DNA of 9,185 bases from Fretibacterium sp. (GCA_016280565.1 JAEEGY010000134.1:1-9185); one strand, 5' to 3'; counted from the first letter of the stretch, positions 1 to 7,069 are shown. Notes: generated by a model not told the origin, from the letters alone. Translations and numbers: made by a program.

Positions 1-201
1 AAGAACTTCGACCTTGTGAGCGTGTCCGCGATGGCTCGGCTGTCCGCGCTGTTATCCGGCAGGGTGGATATGGTGTTCTGGGTTCGCGGGGCCTATGACG
101 CGGACGAAAATCCGCTGCCGTACCGGGTAGACAAGATGGATGGCGTTGTTATCTCAGCCCCCTATTTCATTGACAGCAGGGTGTTGGTTACCACAAAATA
201 G
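1..201 (+). CDS. C-terminal fragment of a probable family 3 substrate-binding protein (5' end outside window)
   Basis: The reading frame is open from the first base and ends at a TAG at 199-201, leaving 66 residues of the C-terminus. The fragment contains a stretch reading LLSGRVDMVFWVR and later VVISAPYFIDSRVLVTTK. This resembles the end of the second lobe of amino-acid-type periplasmic binding proteins (SBP_bac_3), where a 'GrvDav' segment is followed by a 'sePY' segment and a closing beta strand. Such proteins bind an amino acid or other small solute outside the membrane and deliver it to an ABC permease, or act as sensor domains. The signal peptide and ligand-binding residues lie outside the window, so the substrate cannot be given. 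A terminator hairpin follows 30 bp after the stop, so this is the last gene of its unit. The family call is from motif memory only. Confidence 0.6.
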   Translation, partial: KNFDLVSVSAMARLSALLSGRVDMVFWVRGAYDADENPLPYRVDKMDGVVISAPYFIDSRVLVTTK

Positions 202-231
202 GGACAGTGAACTCCTGTCGCCGGGAACGCT

Positions 232-262
232 CCCCGCGGCCCTCACGGCTGCGGGGGGTTTG
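232..262 (+). terminator. Rho-independent terminator after the solute-binding protein gene
   Basis: The arms ccccgcggcc (232-241) and ggctgcgggg (247-256) form a 10-bp stem with one G-T wobble around the 5-base loop ctcac. A short T-rich stretch (ggtttgtatt) follows. The stem is strong but the T tract is only moderate. Its place just after the stop at 201 fits transcription ending on the + strand. Confidence 0.75.
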
Positions 263-362
263 TATTACAGGATATCGTATCATGATTTTTGACAGTATAT
301 TTTTGGAAGCTGCACAAAAATAAAGAGTGCAATTTATCACAGCAATCGCAATGTTTTATATC

Positions 363-399
363 AAAAAACTCCTGGGAGACTTCAGATTGATTTCCCTGG
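363..399 (-). terminator. Probable rho-independent terminator of the asd-hom-lysC operon
   Basis: Read on the - strand, CCAGGGAAA (399-391) can pair with TCTCCCAGG (379-371), giving a stem with two mismatches and an 11-base loop. It is followed directly by AG and a run of six T (368-363). The imperfect stem makes this less certain than the other terminators. It lies about 90 bases past the lysC stop, leaving a 3' untranslated tail that contains the inverted repeat at 412-466. Confidence 0.5.
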
Positions 400-411
400 C
401 GTCGAGAATGG

Positions 412-466
412 TTGACAGATAACAAAACTACTTCCCAACATACGGGATATACGTCATATCTGTCAA
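412..466. repeat. Perfect 10-bp inverted repeat TTGACAGATA / TATCTGTCAA
   Basis: The arm ttgacagata (412-421) is repeated in perfect inverse orientation as tatctgtcaa (457-466), with a 35-base spacer. A smaller inverted repeat, gatat/atatc (446-450 and 456-460), overlaps the right arm and would compete with the large fold. Each arm begins with the -35 hexamer consensus TTGACA pointing inward. On the - strand a weak -10 (TATGTT) lies 18 bases from it. No direct duplication flanks the unit. It could be a 3' UTR stem, a paired protein-binding site or the relic of a small element; the sequence alone does not decide. Confidence 0.5.
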
Positions 467-489
467 TAGCACTCTACGTGCTCCATGTT

Positions 490-1815
490 TCAAAGGCCGA
501 CGAAGGCGTGGTAGATGGCGCTGATGGCGCGCTCAAAGTCCTCGTTCAGGACGCCGACGATGACGTTGAGCTCCGACGCCCCCTGGTCGATCATGCGGAC
601 ATTGATCCGCGCCTCAGCCAGGGCAGAGAAGATTTTGGCGGCCGTTCCGCTCTGGGCACGCATTCCCCGGCCCACAACGGCGATGAGTGCCAGGCCGGCC
701 TCCACCTCCACGCTCTCCGGGCCGACGCTCCGGGCGATTCTCCGCAACACGTGCTGCTCCCTCTCCACGAACTTCGACTCCGGCACCACGACCGTCATCG
801 TATCGATCCCCGACGGCAGGTGCTCCAGGGGAACGCCGTCCTCCTCAAAGCACTGCACCACCTTGCGGTAGAAGTCCAGCTCGGAGTGCATCAGGTCCTT
901 GGCGATCATGATGGAGCAGAAGTCCTTCTTGCCCGTGATGCCGGTGATGGTGAAGGGCGGGCGGCGCGCCGTGTTCTCGACGATCCAGGTGCCGGGGTCG
1001 CCGGGCTGGTTCGTATCCCGGATGTTGATGGGGATGCCGGCCTTCTTCACGGGGAAAACCGCGTCCTCGTGCAGGACGCTCGCCCCCATGTAGGCCAGCT
1101 CCCGAAGCTCCCGGTAGGTGATGCTCCGGATCACCGGGGGGTCCTTCACGATATGCGGGTCCGCCATCAGCAGGCCCGGCACGTCCGTCCAGTTTTCGTA
1201 AACGCTGGCGTGGCAAGCGCTGGCGACGATGGAGCCTGTCACGTCGGAGCCTCCCCGCGAGAAGGTCCTCACCCTTCCGTCCGGCCCGCTGCCGTAGAAG
1301 CCGGGGATGACCGCCCGGGGCATTTCCTCCAGCCTGGCGGACAGGACGGCGTTTGTGCGCTCCGCGTCGAAGGTCCCCGCCGTGTCGAAGAAGATGCCCT
1401 CCGCCGCGTCGAGAAATGGGAAGCCCAGATAACCGGCCAAAATACGCCCGTTCAGATACTCCCCGCGGGAGGCGGTGTAATCCCTCTCCGGCCCCTGTTT
1501 CAGGTGCTCCTCGATGGTCTGGAACTCATCCTCCAGGCTTTTCATGAAATCGGGGGAGAGCTCCAGTTCCCGGACGATGTCCGCATACCGCTCCTTCACT
1601 GCCGCAAAGGGCTCGGAGAAGTCCCTTCCCCCCGCGGCGAGGTCATGGCAGCGGTACAGGAGGTCAGTCACCTTGACGTCGCCGTCGAAGCGCTTGCCCG
1701 GCGCGGAGGGGACAACGTAGACCCGCGTCTCATCCGCACGGATGATGTCGCCCACCTTTCGGAACTGCGCGGCATCGGCCAGGGAGCTCCCCCCAAACTT
1801 AACGACCTTCTTCAT
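490..1815 (-). CDS. lysC: Aspartate kinase (aspartokinase)
   Basis: This 441-residue enzyme phosphorylates L-aspartate with ATP to give 4-phospho-aspartate, the first step towards lysine/diaminopimelate, threonine and methionine, in the cytoplasm. The N-terminal amino-acid kinase domain shows KFGGSS (6-11), GEYLNGRILA (118-127), FSRGGSDVTGS (185-195), the segment NWTDVPGLLMADPHIV (208-223) and AYMGASVLHEDA (241-252). Two ACT repeats follow, roughly 290-365 and 373-441; the second contains VVGRGM and SELNVIVGV. Their presence predicts feedback control by lysine and/or threonine, though the effector cannot be read from sequence. The ATG at 1815 was chosen because it puts KFGGSS near the N-terminus, as in the family, and overlaps the hom stop as ATGA. 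An in-frame start at 1923 would add 36 residues inside hom with no family resemblance. It is the last gene of the operon. Length and layout fit the monofunctional Clostridium/YclM-like class. Confidence 0.95.
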   Translation of the reverse strand: MKKVVKFGGSSLADAAQFRKVGDIIRADETRVYVVPSAPGKRFDGDVKVTDLLYRCHDLAAGGRDFSEPFAAVKERYADIVRELELSPDFMKSLEDEFQTIEEHLKQGPERDYTASRGEYLNGRILAGYLGFPFLDAAEGIFFDTAGTFDAERTNAVLSARLEEMPRAVIPGFYGSGPDGRVRTFSRGGSDVTGSIVASACHASVYENWTDVPGLLMADPHIVKDPPVIRSITYRELRELAYMGASVLHEDAVFPVKKAGIPINIRDTNQPGDPGTWIVENTARRPPFTITGITGKKDFCSIMIAKDLMHSELDFYRKVVQCFEEDGVPLEHLPSGIDTMTVVVPESKFVEREQHVLRRIARSVGPESVEVEAGLALIAVVGRGMRAQSGTAAKIFSALAEARINVRMIDQGASELNVIVGVLNEDFERAISAIYHAFVGL

Positions 1816-2864
1816 AACAATTCGATCCCACCGGGAAGCCCGGACGTGAAGGGCACGGGGGTTATCGTGTTGTCCGGCTCGGGCAGGCCGTTTTCGACCG
1901 TATGGCCCGCATTTTTGAGGCACTCCAGCACATCGGCCACCACCGCACTGGCCGTGGGCATCCTTCCCGCGCCCCGCCCGTAGAACATCAGGTCATCCAC
2001 GCAGCCGCCGTGGACCAGAACGCCGTTGAACACGTCGTTCACCCCGTACAGCGGATTGTCCGCCGGGACCAGGCAGGGGGCCGTCATCACGGAGAGGTCC
2101 CCCGTCCGGGGATCTCGCTGGCAGATCCCCAGCAGCTTGATGGCCCTGCCCCGGGCCTTGGCGGCCTTCAGGTCCGCGACGCTGACCTCCGTGATGCCCT
2201 GGCAGGGCACCTGCTCGTAGCGCACCCGCCGCCCCGATATCAGGGACGCGAGGATGGCGAGCTTCCGCGCCGTGTCGGGCCCCTTGACGTCCGCGTCGGG
2301 GTTGCGCTCCGCAAAGCCGTTCTCCTGGGCCTGGCGCAGAGCGTCCGCAAAGTCCATCCCCTCCCGGTCCATCTTCGTGAGGATGTAGTTGCACGTGCCG
2401 TTCAGGATGCCCACCACGGAGGTGATGTCCTCGTGGCGGCAGGAGTCCCGCAGGGTCCGCAGAAGAGGGATGCCGCCGCCCACACTGGCCTCGAACAGAT
2501 AACTGCACCCGTGGGCTTTCGCCACCTGAGTCAGCTCCGGGCCAAAGGCGTCCACCAACTCCTTGTTGGACGTGCAGACGGACTTGCCCCGCTCCAGTGC
2601 CGCCTTCGTGAAGGAGAACGCGGGCTCCTTGCCCCCCATCGTCTCGCAGACGACCTTCACGTCCGGGTCCTCAAGGATGACGTTGATGTCGCGGACTATG
2701 CGGTCCGCCCAGGGGGAGCCGGGGAAGTCCCGGATATCTAAAATATACTTAACGCGGGGGCCTCCGCACCCACTGGAACCAGGAACGCAGCCTTGGGCTC
2801 TTTCTATGACTTCCGTCACCCCGCCGCCGACGGTGCCGAATCCTAAAATTGCAATATCTGCCAT
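1812..2864 (-). CDS. hom: Homoserine dehydrogenase, short form without ACT domain
   Basis: This 350-residue protein reduces aspartate semialdehyde to homoserine with NAD(P)H, the branch point to threonine and methionine. The Rossmann nucleotide-binding loop is GFGTVGGGV (8-16). The conserved SNKELV contains Lys101. The family signature ILNGTCNYI is at 153-161. The catalytic stretch GPDTARK supplies Asp197 and Lys201, matching the Asp/Lys pair known from the yeast enzyme. GRGAGRMPTASAV (297-309) closes the catalytic fold. The protein ends about 40 residues after this motif, where many bacterial homologues of 400-430 residues carry an ACT domain. The gene starts 12 bp after the asd stop, with an AAGGGCGG ribosome site six bases before the ATG. 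Its TGA overlaps the lysC ATG, so translation of the two is probably coupled. The function is clear; the loss of the ACT domain is read directly from the length. Confidence 0.95.
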   Translation of the reverse strand: MADIAILGFGTVGGGVTEVIERAQGCVPGSSGCGGPRVKYILDIRDFPGSPWADRIVRDINVILEDPDVKVVCETMGGKEPAFSFTKAALERGKSVCTSNKELVDAFGPELTQVAKAHGCSYLFEASVGGGIPLLRTLRDSCRHEDITSVVGILNGTCNYILTKMDREGMDFADALRQAQENGFAERNPDADVKGPDTARKLAILASLISGRRVRYEQVPCQGITEVSVADLKAAKARGRAIKLLGICQRDPRTGDLSVMTAPCLVPADNPLYGVNDVFNGVLVHGGCVDDLMFYGRGAGRMPTASAVVADVLECLKNAGHTVENGLPEPDNTITPVPFTSGLPGGIELL

Positions 2865-2876
2865 GACACGCCGCCC

Positions 2877-3962
2877 TTACTTCGCCGCGATGTAGTTCTG
2901 GCTCACCAGCAGCTCCGCGCACTCGACGGCGCCGCCCGCGGCCCCGCGCAGAGTGTTGTGTGAGAGCCCCACGAACTTCCAGTCATAGACCGTGTCCTTC
3001 CGCAGGCGGCCGATGGAGACGCCCATCCCCCGCTCATAGTTCACGTCCTTCGTGATCTGCGGGCGGTCGTCCTCCTCAAGGTATTGGATGAACTGTTTGG
3101 GCGCGCTGGGCAGGGCCTTCTCCTGGGGCACGCCGCGGAAGCCCCTCAGCTTCGCGATGAGCTCTTCCTTAGACGCTGGCTTTTTCCGGAACTTTACGAA
3201 GGCCGCCGCCGTGTGGCCGTAAAGGATGGGGACCCGGAGGCACTGGCAGGTGATGACGGGCTCCGTGGCCGGGACGATCTTGCCGGGCTCCACATGGCCA
3301 AAGATTCTCAGCGGCTCTTTCTCGCTCTTCTCCTCCTCGCCGCTGATGAAGGGGATGAGGTTCCCCACCATCTCCGGCCAGGTGCTGAAGTTCTTGCCCG
3401 CGCCGGAGATGGCCTGATAGGTCGTGGCCACCACCTCATAGGGCTCATACTCCCGCCACGCGGCCAGGGCCGGCGCGTAGCTTTGGATGGAGCAGTTGGG
3501 CTTCACCGCGATGAAGCCCCGCGCGGTCCCAAGGCGCTTTTTCTGGGCCTCGATGACACAGGCGTGCTCAGGGTTGATCTCCGGGATGATCATGGGGACG
3601 TCCGGCGTCCAGCGGTGCGCGCTGTTGTTGGACACCACCGGCGTCTCCGTCCGGGCGTAGTCCTCCTCGATCTTTTTGATCTCGTCCTTTGACATATTGA
3701 CGGCGCTGAAGAGCATATCCACGCCCTCCGCCACGTCCTGAACGCCGCTCACGTCCTTCACCACGATATTACGCACGGAGGCGGGGATGGGTTCGTCCAG
3801 AAGCCACCGGCCCTCCACGGCCTCCGCATAGGTCTTGCCCGCACTGCTGGGGCTGGCCGCCACCGCCGCCACCTCGAACCAGGGGTGCTCGCCCAGGAGC
3901 TGGACGAACCGCTGCCCAACCATTCCTGTCCCGCCAAGGATACCCACTTTTAATTTCTTCAT
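2877..3962 (-). CDS. asd: Aspartate-semialdehyde dehydrogenase
   Basis: This 361-residue enzyme reduces 4-phospho-aspartate to aspartate semialdehyde with NADPH, the second step of the aspartate pathway. The nucleotide-binding loop is GILGGTGMVGQ (7-17). The catalytic cysteine lies in KPNCS (Cys157) and the active-site histidine in RVPILYGHTAA (His250). The segment SSAGKTYAEAVEGRW (39-53) and the overall pattern resemble the archaeal/fungal-type branch (as in Methanocaldococcus and yeasts) more than the E. coli Asd; this assignment is from memory of the family. The ATG at 3962 is supported by the strong ribosome site AGGAGGG eight bases upstream. It is the first gene of the operon, reads away from pnp, and has a plausible promoter just upstream giving a leader of roughly 28 bases. 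That is too short for a lysine riboswitch or T-box. Confidence 0.95.
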   Translation of the reverse strand: MKKLKVGILGGTGMVGQRFVQLLGEHPWFEVAAVAASPSSAGKTYAEAVEGRWLLDEPIPASVRNIVVKDVSGVQDVAEGVDMLFSAVNMSKDEIKKIEEDYARTETPVVSNNSAHRWTPDVPMIIPEINPEHACVIEAQKKRLGTARGFIAVKPNCSIQSYAPALAAWREYEPYEVVATTYQAISGAGKNFSTWPEMVGNLIPFISGEEEKSEKEPLRIFGHVEPGKIVPATEPVITCQCLRVPILYGHTAAAFVKFRKKPASKEELIAKLRGFRGVPQEKALPSAPKQFIQYLEEDDRPQITKDVNYERGMGVSIGRLRKDTVYDWKFVGLSHNTLRGAAGGAVECAELLVSQNYIAAK

Positions 3963-3970
3963 GTGAAATG

Positions 3971-3977
3971 CCCTCCT
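3971..3977 (-). promoter_or_regulatory. Strong Shine-Dalgarno of asd
   Basis: On the - strand AGGAGGG stands eight bases before the ATG at 3962. It is a full-length match to the anti-SD core and fixes the asd start. Confidence 0.85.
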
Positions 3978-3996
3978 GTACCTACTTATAGTGGAA

Positions 3997-4024
3997 AGTA
4001 TAACGCGGGAAGCTCTTGTTTAAA
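3997..4024 (-). promoter_or_regulatory. Candidate promoter of the asd-hom-lysC operon
   Basis: On the - strand the -10 box TATACT (4002-3997) lies 16 bases downstream of TTTAAA (4024-4019), which matches the -35 consensus at four of six positions. Transcription would start near 3990, leaving a leader of about 28 bases before the asd ATG. The -10 box is good and the -35 box is fair. Confidence 0.5.
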
Positions 4025-4169
4025 AGGGGCCCTTCCCTCTTGGAGTAATGCGGTGGTTGTGATATCCTAAGTCATGCTGATGAAGCCTGTTCATATATAG
4101 GTACGGTATGATGCAGAGCAGTTTGAGGATGTCAGTGAAGTTTTGAAGTTTAATTTAAGTTAGGTCAAC

Positions 4170-4175
4170 AGGAGG
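4170..4175 (+). promoter_or_regulatory. Strong Shine-Dalgarno that supports the TTG start of pnp
   Basis: AGGAGG lies ten bases before the TTG at 4186. No ATG or GTG in this frame lies near it, so this site decides the unusual TTG start codon. Confidence 0.8.
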
Positions 4176-4185
4176 CTAAGTTACT

Positions 4186-6573
4186 TTGGAGAAGGAATAT
4201 TCGGTATTGATCGGGGAGACTCCGCTGGTATTTCGGACGGGGAAGGTTGCAAAACAGGCAAATGGCGCCGTGATGGCGTCCCACGGGGAAACGGTCATTC
4301 TCAGCACGGCCTGCATTACGGACACGCCGCGCACGGGCATCGACTTCTTCCCTCTGTTGGTGGATTTTGAGGAGCGCTACTATTCGGCGGGAAAGATTCC
4401 CGGAGGCTTCATCAAACGCGAGGGCAAACCCTCGGAGTCGGCTATCCTCAGCGCGCGCGTTGTGGACCGCTCCATCCGCTCGCTGTTCGACGACGCCATG
4501 CGCAACGACGTCCACGTTGTTGACACCGTCATGGCGATGGACCAGACTTACCCGCCCAACGTGCTGGGCATCAACGGGGCCTCGGCCGCGCTTTCCATCT
4601 CCGGCATCCCCTGGGGCGGGCCGGTAGGGGCGGTGCGCATCGGGCTCATTGACGGCCAGCTGGTGGTCAACCCCACGGAGGCCCAGATGCGCGAGTCCCA
4701 GCTGAACCTCATCGTCGCCGGCCATGACGATGGCATCACGATGGTGGAATCCGGCTCTCAGGAGGTCTCGGAGGAGCTGTTGGTGGACGCGCTGGAGCTG
4801 GCACACTCCGAAATAAAGAAGATCATCGCCCTGTTCCGCCAGATGAAGGAGGAGATCGGCAAGCCGGAGGTCGTGGTGCCGGTGCCGGAGCGTATCCCGG
4901 AGATCGACGAGTGGATCATGGGGAACCTGGACCGCGATATCGACGCGGCGGTCCGCATCCACGAGAAGAAGCCCCGCGGGGACAAAATCGCGGAGGCCAA
5001 GAAGGCCGCTGTGGAGCATTTTGCCGAGGCATTCCCCGACAAGGGGGAGTACATCTCCGCGTTTGTGGACGAGCGCGTGAAGAAGATCATGCGCGCTATC
5101 ATCGTGGACGAGGGCGTCCGTGTGGATGGCCGCGCGATGGACGAGATACGGCCCATCAGCTGTGAGACAGGCGTGCTTCCCCGGGTCCACGGCTCCGCGC
5201 TGTTCACCCGCGGTGAGACTCAGTCTCTGGCGGTGACGACCCTGGGCATGATCGGCGAGGACGATCAGGTCCTGGACGGCATCAAATTGGACGAGCCGGC
5301 CAAGCGGTTCCTCCTGCACTACAACTTCCCGCCCTACTCTGTGGGCGAGGTGCGCCCCATGCGCGGCCCCGGCCGGCGCGAGATTGGGCACGGCGCTCTG
5401 GCGGAGCGCGCGCTCTTCCCGGTCATCCCGCCGGAGAGCGAGTTCCCCTATGTGGTGCGCGTTGTCTCCGATATTCTGGAATCCAACGGCTCCAGCTCTC
5501 AGGCCAGCATCTGCGGCGGCAGCCTGTCGATGATGAACGCGGGCGTGCCCCTGCGCAGTCATGTGGCGGGCATCGCCATGGGACTGATCAAAGAGGGAGA
5601 CAAGGTCCGCGTCCTGACGGACATCCAGGGTCTTGAGGACCACTACGGTGACATGGACTTCAAGGTGGCCGGCACCCGCGAGGGCGTAACGGCCCTTCAG
5701 ATGGACAACAAGGCGGGGGGCATCACCCGCGAGATCTTGGAGACGGCGCTGATGCAGGCCCGCAAGGCGCGTCTGGAGATTTTGGAGAAGATGGAGGCCG
5801 CGGCTCCCACGCCGGGAGCTCTGTCGCCCAACGCGCCTCGTATCCTGACCTTCAACATTGACCCGGAGAAGATCCGCGACGTCATCGGCTCCGGCGGCAA
5901 GGTCATCCGTGGCATCACTCAGAGGACCGGCGTAAAGATGAACGTCGAGGACTCCGGCCAGGTGTCCATCTCCGGCCCCACCCAGGCTCAGGTGGACGAG
6001 GCCCACGCCATTGTGCTGTCCCTGACGAAGGAACTGGAGGCCGGCGAGGTCTATCTGGGCACGGTGACGCGCCTGATGGCCTTTGGGGCCTTTGTGGAGT
6101 GTCTGCCGGGCAAGGAAGGCCTGCTTCACGTCAGCGAGATCAGCACCAGCCGCGTTCCCCGCGTGGAGGACGTGTTCAAGCCCGGCGACCGCGTCATCGT
6201 CATGGTCAAGGAGATCGACGACCAGGGACGGGTCAACCTGACCCGCCGCCGCCTGCTGGCGAACGAGGACAAGATTCACGAAGCCGGCCTGGACTATGTA
6301 CTGCCCGACGAGCGTGAGCGCGACGACCTGATCGCCAGCCTTGCCGCGCGCGAGCCATCCTCACGGGGCGGCTACGGCGACCGTGACCGCGGCTATGGCG
6401 ACCGCGGCGGCTACGGCGACCGCGGTGGTTACGGAGATCGGGGCGGCTATGACCGCGGCGGCTACGGCCGGAGCATGGGACGCGGTGACTATGACCGCGG
6501 CGGGCGGAGCGATTACGGACGCCGGGACTTTGGCGGCGACCGTCGGGGCCCGCGTCCGCGAAGGGATTATTAG
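4186..6573 (+). CDS. pnp: Polyribonucleotide nucleotidyltransferase (PNPase) with RGG-rich C-terminal tail
   Basis: This 795-residue enzyme degrades RNA 3' to 5' by phosphorolysis, releasing nucleoside diphosphates, and normally forms a trimer in the cytoplasm. Domains in order: first RNase PH-like core (about 12-145, with the RNA-contact segment [11 protein letters not shown] at 74-84), helical linker (about 240-315), second RNase PH core (about 325-545), KH domain (about 553-615, with VIGSGGKVI at 566-574) and S1 domain (about 620-690). The catalytic set of the second core is intact: GSSSQA (435-440) and DHYGDMDFK (485-493), giving Asp485, Asp491 and Lys493 by analogy with the E. coli enzyme. 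After about residue 725 the protein continues as a low-complexity tail of roughly 70 residues rich in Gly, Arg, Tyr and Asp, with repeated GGYGDR units. E. coli PNPase is about 711 residues and has no such tail. It starts at TTG with a good ribosome site and is followed 5 bp later by dut. The usual upstream neighbour rpsO is absent. Confidence 0.97.
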   Translation: MEKEYSVLIGETPLVFRTGKVAKQANGAVMASHGETVILSTACITDTPRTGIDFFPLLVDFEERYYSAGKIPGGFIKREGKPSESAILSARVVDRSIRSLFDDAMRNDVHVVDTVMAMDQTYPPNVLGINGASAALSISGIPWGGPVGAVRIGLIDGQLVVNPTEAQMRESQLNLIVAGHDDGITMVESGSQEVSEELLVDALELAHSEIKKIIALFRQMKEEIGKPEVVVPVPERIPEIDEWIMGNLDRDIDAAVRIHEKKPRGDKIAEAKKAAVEHFAEAFPDKGEYISAFVDERVKKIMRAIIVDEGVRVDGRAMDEIRPISCETGVLPRVHGSALFTRGETQSLAVTTLGMIGEDDQVLDGIKLDEPAKRFLLHYNFPPYSVGEVRPMRGPGRREIGHGALAERALFPVIPPESEFPYVVRVVSDILESNGSSSQASICGGSLSMMNAGVPLRSHVAGIAMGLIKEGDKVRVLTDIQGLEDHYGDMDFKVAGTREGVTALQMDNKAGGITREILETALMQARKARLEILEKMEAAAPTPGALSPNAPRILTFNIDPEKIRDVIGSGGKVIRGITQRTGVKMNVEDSGQVSISGPTQAQVDEAHAIVLSLTKELEAGEVYLGTVTRLMAFGAFVECLPGKEGLLHVSEISTSRVPRVEDVFKPGDRVIVMVKEIDDQGRVNLTRRRLLANEDKIHEAGLDYVLPDERERDDLIASLAAREPSSRGGYGDRDRGYGDRGGYGDRGGYGDRGGYDRGGYGRSMGRGDYDRGGRSDYGRRDFGGDRRGPRPRRDY
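6367..6468 (+). repeat. In-frame tandem repeat encoding GGYGDR units in pnp
   Basis: About six imperfect copies of a 15-18 base unit encode YGDR or YDR followed by GG (residues 728-761 of PNPase). Copies such as ggctacggcgaccgcggc differ mainly at third codon positions (ggttacggagatcggggc), so the peptide is kept while the DNA has drifted. Smaller RGG/RGD variants continue to the stop. Confidence 0.85.
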
Positions 6574-6578
6574 CCCTC

Positions 6579-7025
6579 ATGGGCGAAGTGAGGATATCTA
6601 TTCAGCGTTCCGGGCGGGCAAGGGAGTTCCCTTTGCCCGCCTATGCCACGCAAGGCTCTGCCGGAGTGGACCTCCGCGCCTCGGAACCCTGCGTCATCCC
6701 CCCGGGGGGGCGAGCGCTGGTGCCGACGGGGCTCCGTATCGCCCTTCCGGAGGGATATGAGGCTCAGGTGCGCCCCCGAAGCGGCCTGGCCCTCAAGCAT
6801 GGGGTGACGCTCCTCAACAGCCCCGGCACGATAGACTCAGACTACCGGGGAGAGATTGGCGTTATCCTGATAAACCTGGGACAGGAGCCCTTTTCCATCC
6901 AGCCTGGAGACCGCATTGCTCAGATGGTGTTTGCGCCTGTGACGCGGGGCGTTTGGGACGAGGTGGAAACGCTGGACGAGACGGAGCGCGGCGCCGGCGG
7001 CTTCGGCAGTACAGGGCAGGGATGA
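6579..7025 (+). CDS. dut: dUTP diphosphatase (dUTPase), trimeric type
   Basis: This 148-residue enzyme splits dUTP into dUMP and pyrophosphate, keeping uracil out of DNA and supplying dUMP for thymidylate synthesis. All five family motifs are present in order: AGVDLRA (28-34), RPRSGLA (65-71), [11 protein letters not shown] (82-92), PGDRIAQMV (109-117) and the glycine-rich [10 protein letters not shown] (137-146). Asp86 and Tyr89 match the catalytic Asp and the uracil-stacking Tyr of the E. coli enzyme, and Phe142 in the last motif is the residue expected to close over the base. Length is normal (E. coli about 151). The ATG lies 5 bp after the pnp stop, with AAGGGA 12 bases upstream inside the pnp end, so both are very likely on one transcript. 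A weak hairpin AGGGA/TCCCT (7018-7022 and 7034-7038) followed by ttattt overlaps its stop and might terminate the unit. Confidence 0.96.
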   Translation: MGEVRISIQRSGRAREFPLPAYATQGSAGVDLRASEPCVIPPGGRALVPTGLRIALPEGYEAQVRPRSGLALKHGVTLLNSPGTIDSDYRGEIGVILINLGQEPFSIQPGDRIAQMVFAPVTRGVWDEVETLDETERGAGGFGSTGQG

Positions 7026-7041
7026 CGGGGCGCTCCCTTAT

Positions 7042-7069
7042 TTGACAGGACATCTTTTTATGCTATATT
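7042..7069 (+). promoter_or_regulatory. Promoter of the tRNA-Arg gene, near consensus with extended -10
   Basis: A perfect -35 box TTGACA (7042-7047) is separated by 16 bases from TATATT (7064-7069). That -10 box matches five of six consensus positions and is preceded by TGC, making an extended -10. Transcription should start near 7076-7077, about ten bases before the mature tRNA. This is the clearest promoter in the window and suits a strongly expressed stable RNA. Confidence 0.85.

Larger units (their letters stand above)
202..489. other. Convergent intergenic region, AT-richer, no gene supported
   Basis: This 288-base stretch lies between the + strand binding-protein gene and the - strand lysC. 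It is visibly richer in A and T than the flanking genes. It holds the + terminator at 232-262, a probable - strand terminator at 363-399 and a perfect inverted repeat with arms at 412-421 and 457-466. A small hairpin also sits just after lysC (agcac/gtgct, 468-482). The motif TTGACAG occurs three times (289-295 and 412-418 on +, 466-460 on -). A 60-codon open frame on the - strand (243-425) shows no recognisable motif and runs through both terminators, so I do not call it a gene. Confidence 0.7.
3963..4185. other. Divergent intergenic region between asd and pnp
   Basis: These 223 bases must hold the promoters for both divergent units. The asd side is described separately. On the pnp side, TATGAT (4107-4112) could be a -10 box, but no acceptable -35 box lies at the right distance. 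TTTAAT (4149-4154) is another weak candidate. An inverted repeat gggaag/cttccc (4007-4012 and 4032-4037) and a direct repeat ctcttg (4013-4018, 4037-4042) overlap the asd -35 area and could be an operator. I see no riboswitch fold, no leader peptide with a stop-coupled hairpin, and no RNase III-type double hairpin in front of pnp. Confidence 0.5.

Noticed and set aside
243..425. 60-codon - strand open frame in the convergent gap
   Set aside because: It contains several Cys and His residues, but it spans two terminator hairpins, ends inside one of them, lacks a good ribosome site and resembles nothing I know.
412..466. Reading the inverted repeat as a MITE or insertion sequence remnant
   Set aside because: No target-site duplication flanks it, the arms are only 10 bases and I can see a single copy in the window. 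It is listed as a repeat only.
1816..1923. Longer lysC with 36 extra N-terminal residues
   Set aside because: The extra part lies inside hom, is unlike any aspartokinase start, and the ATG at 1815 forms the classic ATGA overlap and puts KFGGSS at the expected place.
412..1983. Long + strand open frame (523 codons) opposite lysC and the end of hom
   Set aside because: It is antisense to well-identified genes, full of His/Arg/Leu/Gly-rich shadow sequence, with no motif. High GC content commonly opens the opposite frame.
1902..2741. + strand open frames opposite hom, with a similar one opposite asd (3084-3692)
   Set aside because: Shadow frames of high-GC coding DNA without recognisable protein features.
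3963..4185. Lysine riboswitch or RNase III-processed pnp leader
   Set aside because: I could not find the long paired helices or conserved core needed for either. Only short repeats are present.
4165..6279. 704-codon - strand open frame opposite pnp
   Set aside because: It mirrors a codon-biased real gene, shows only Leu/His/Asp/Arg-rich shadow sequence, has no domain and no upstream signals.
6341..6760. Second + frame over the pnp tail and the dut start
   Set aside because: It is a frame-shifted reading of the repeat region (Ala/Thr-rich) overlapping two solid genes.
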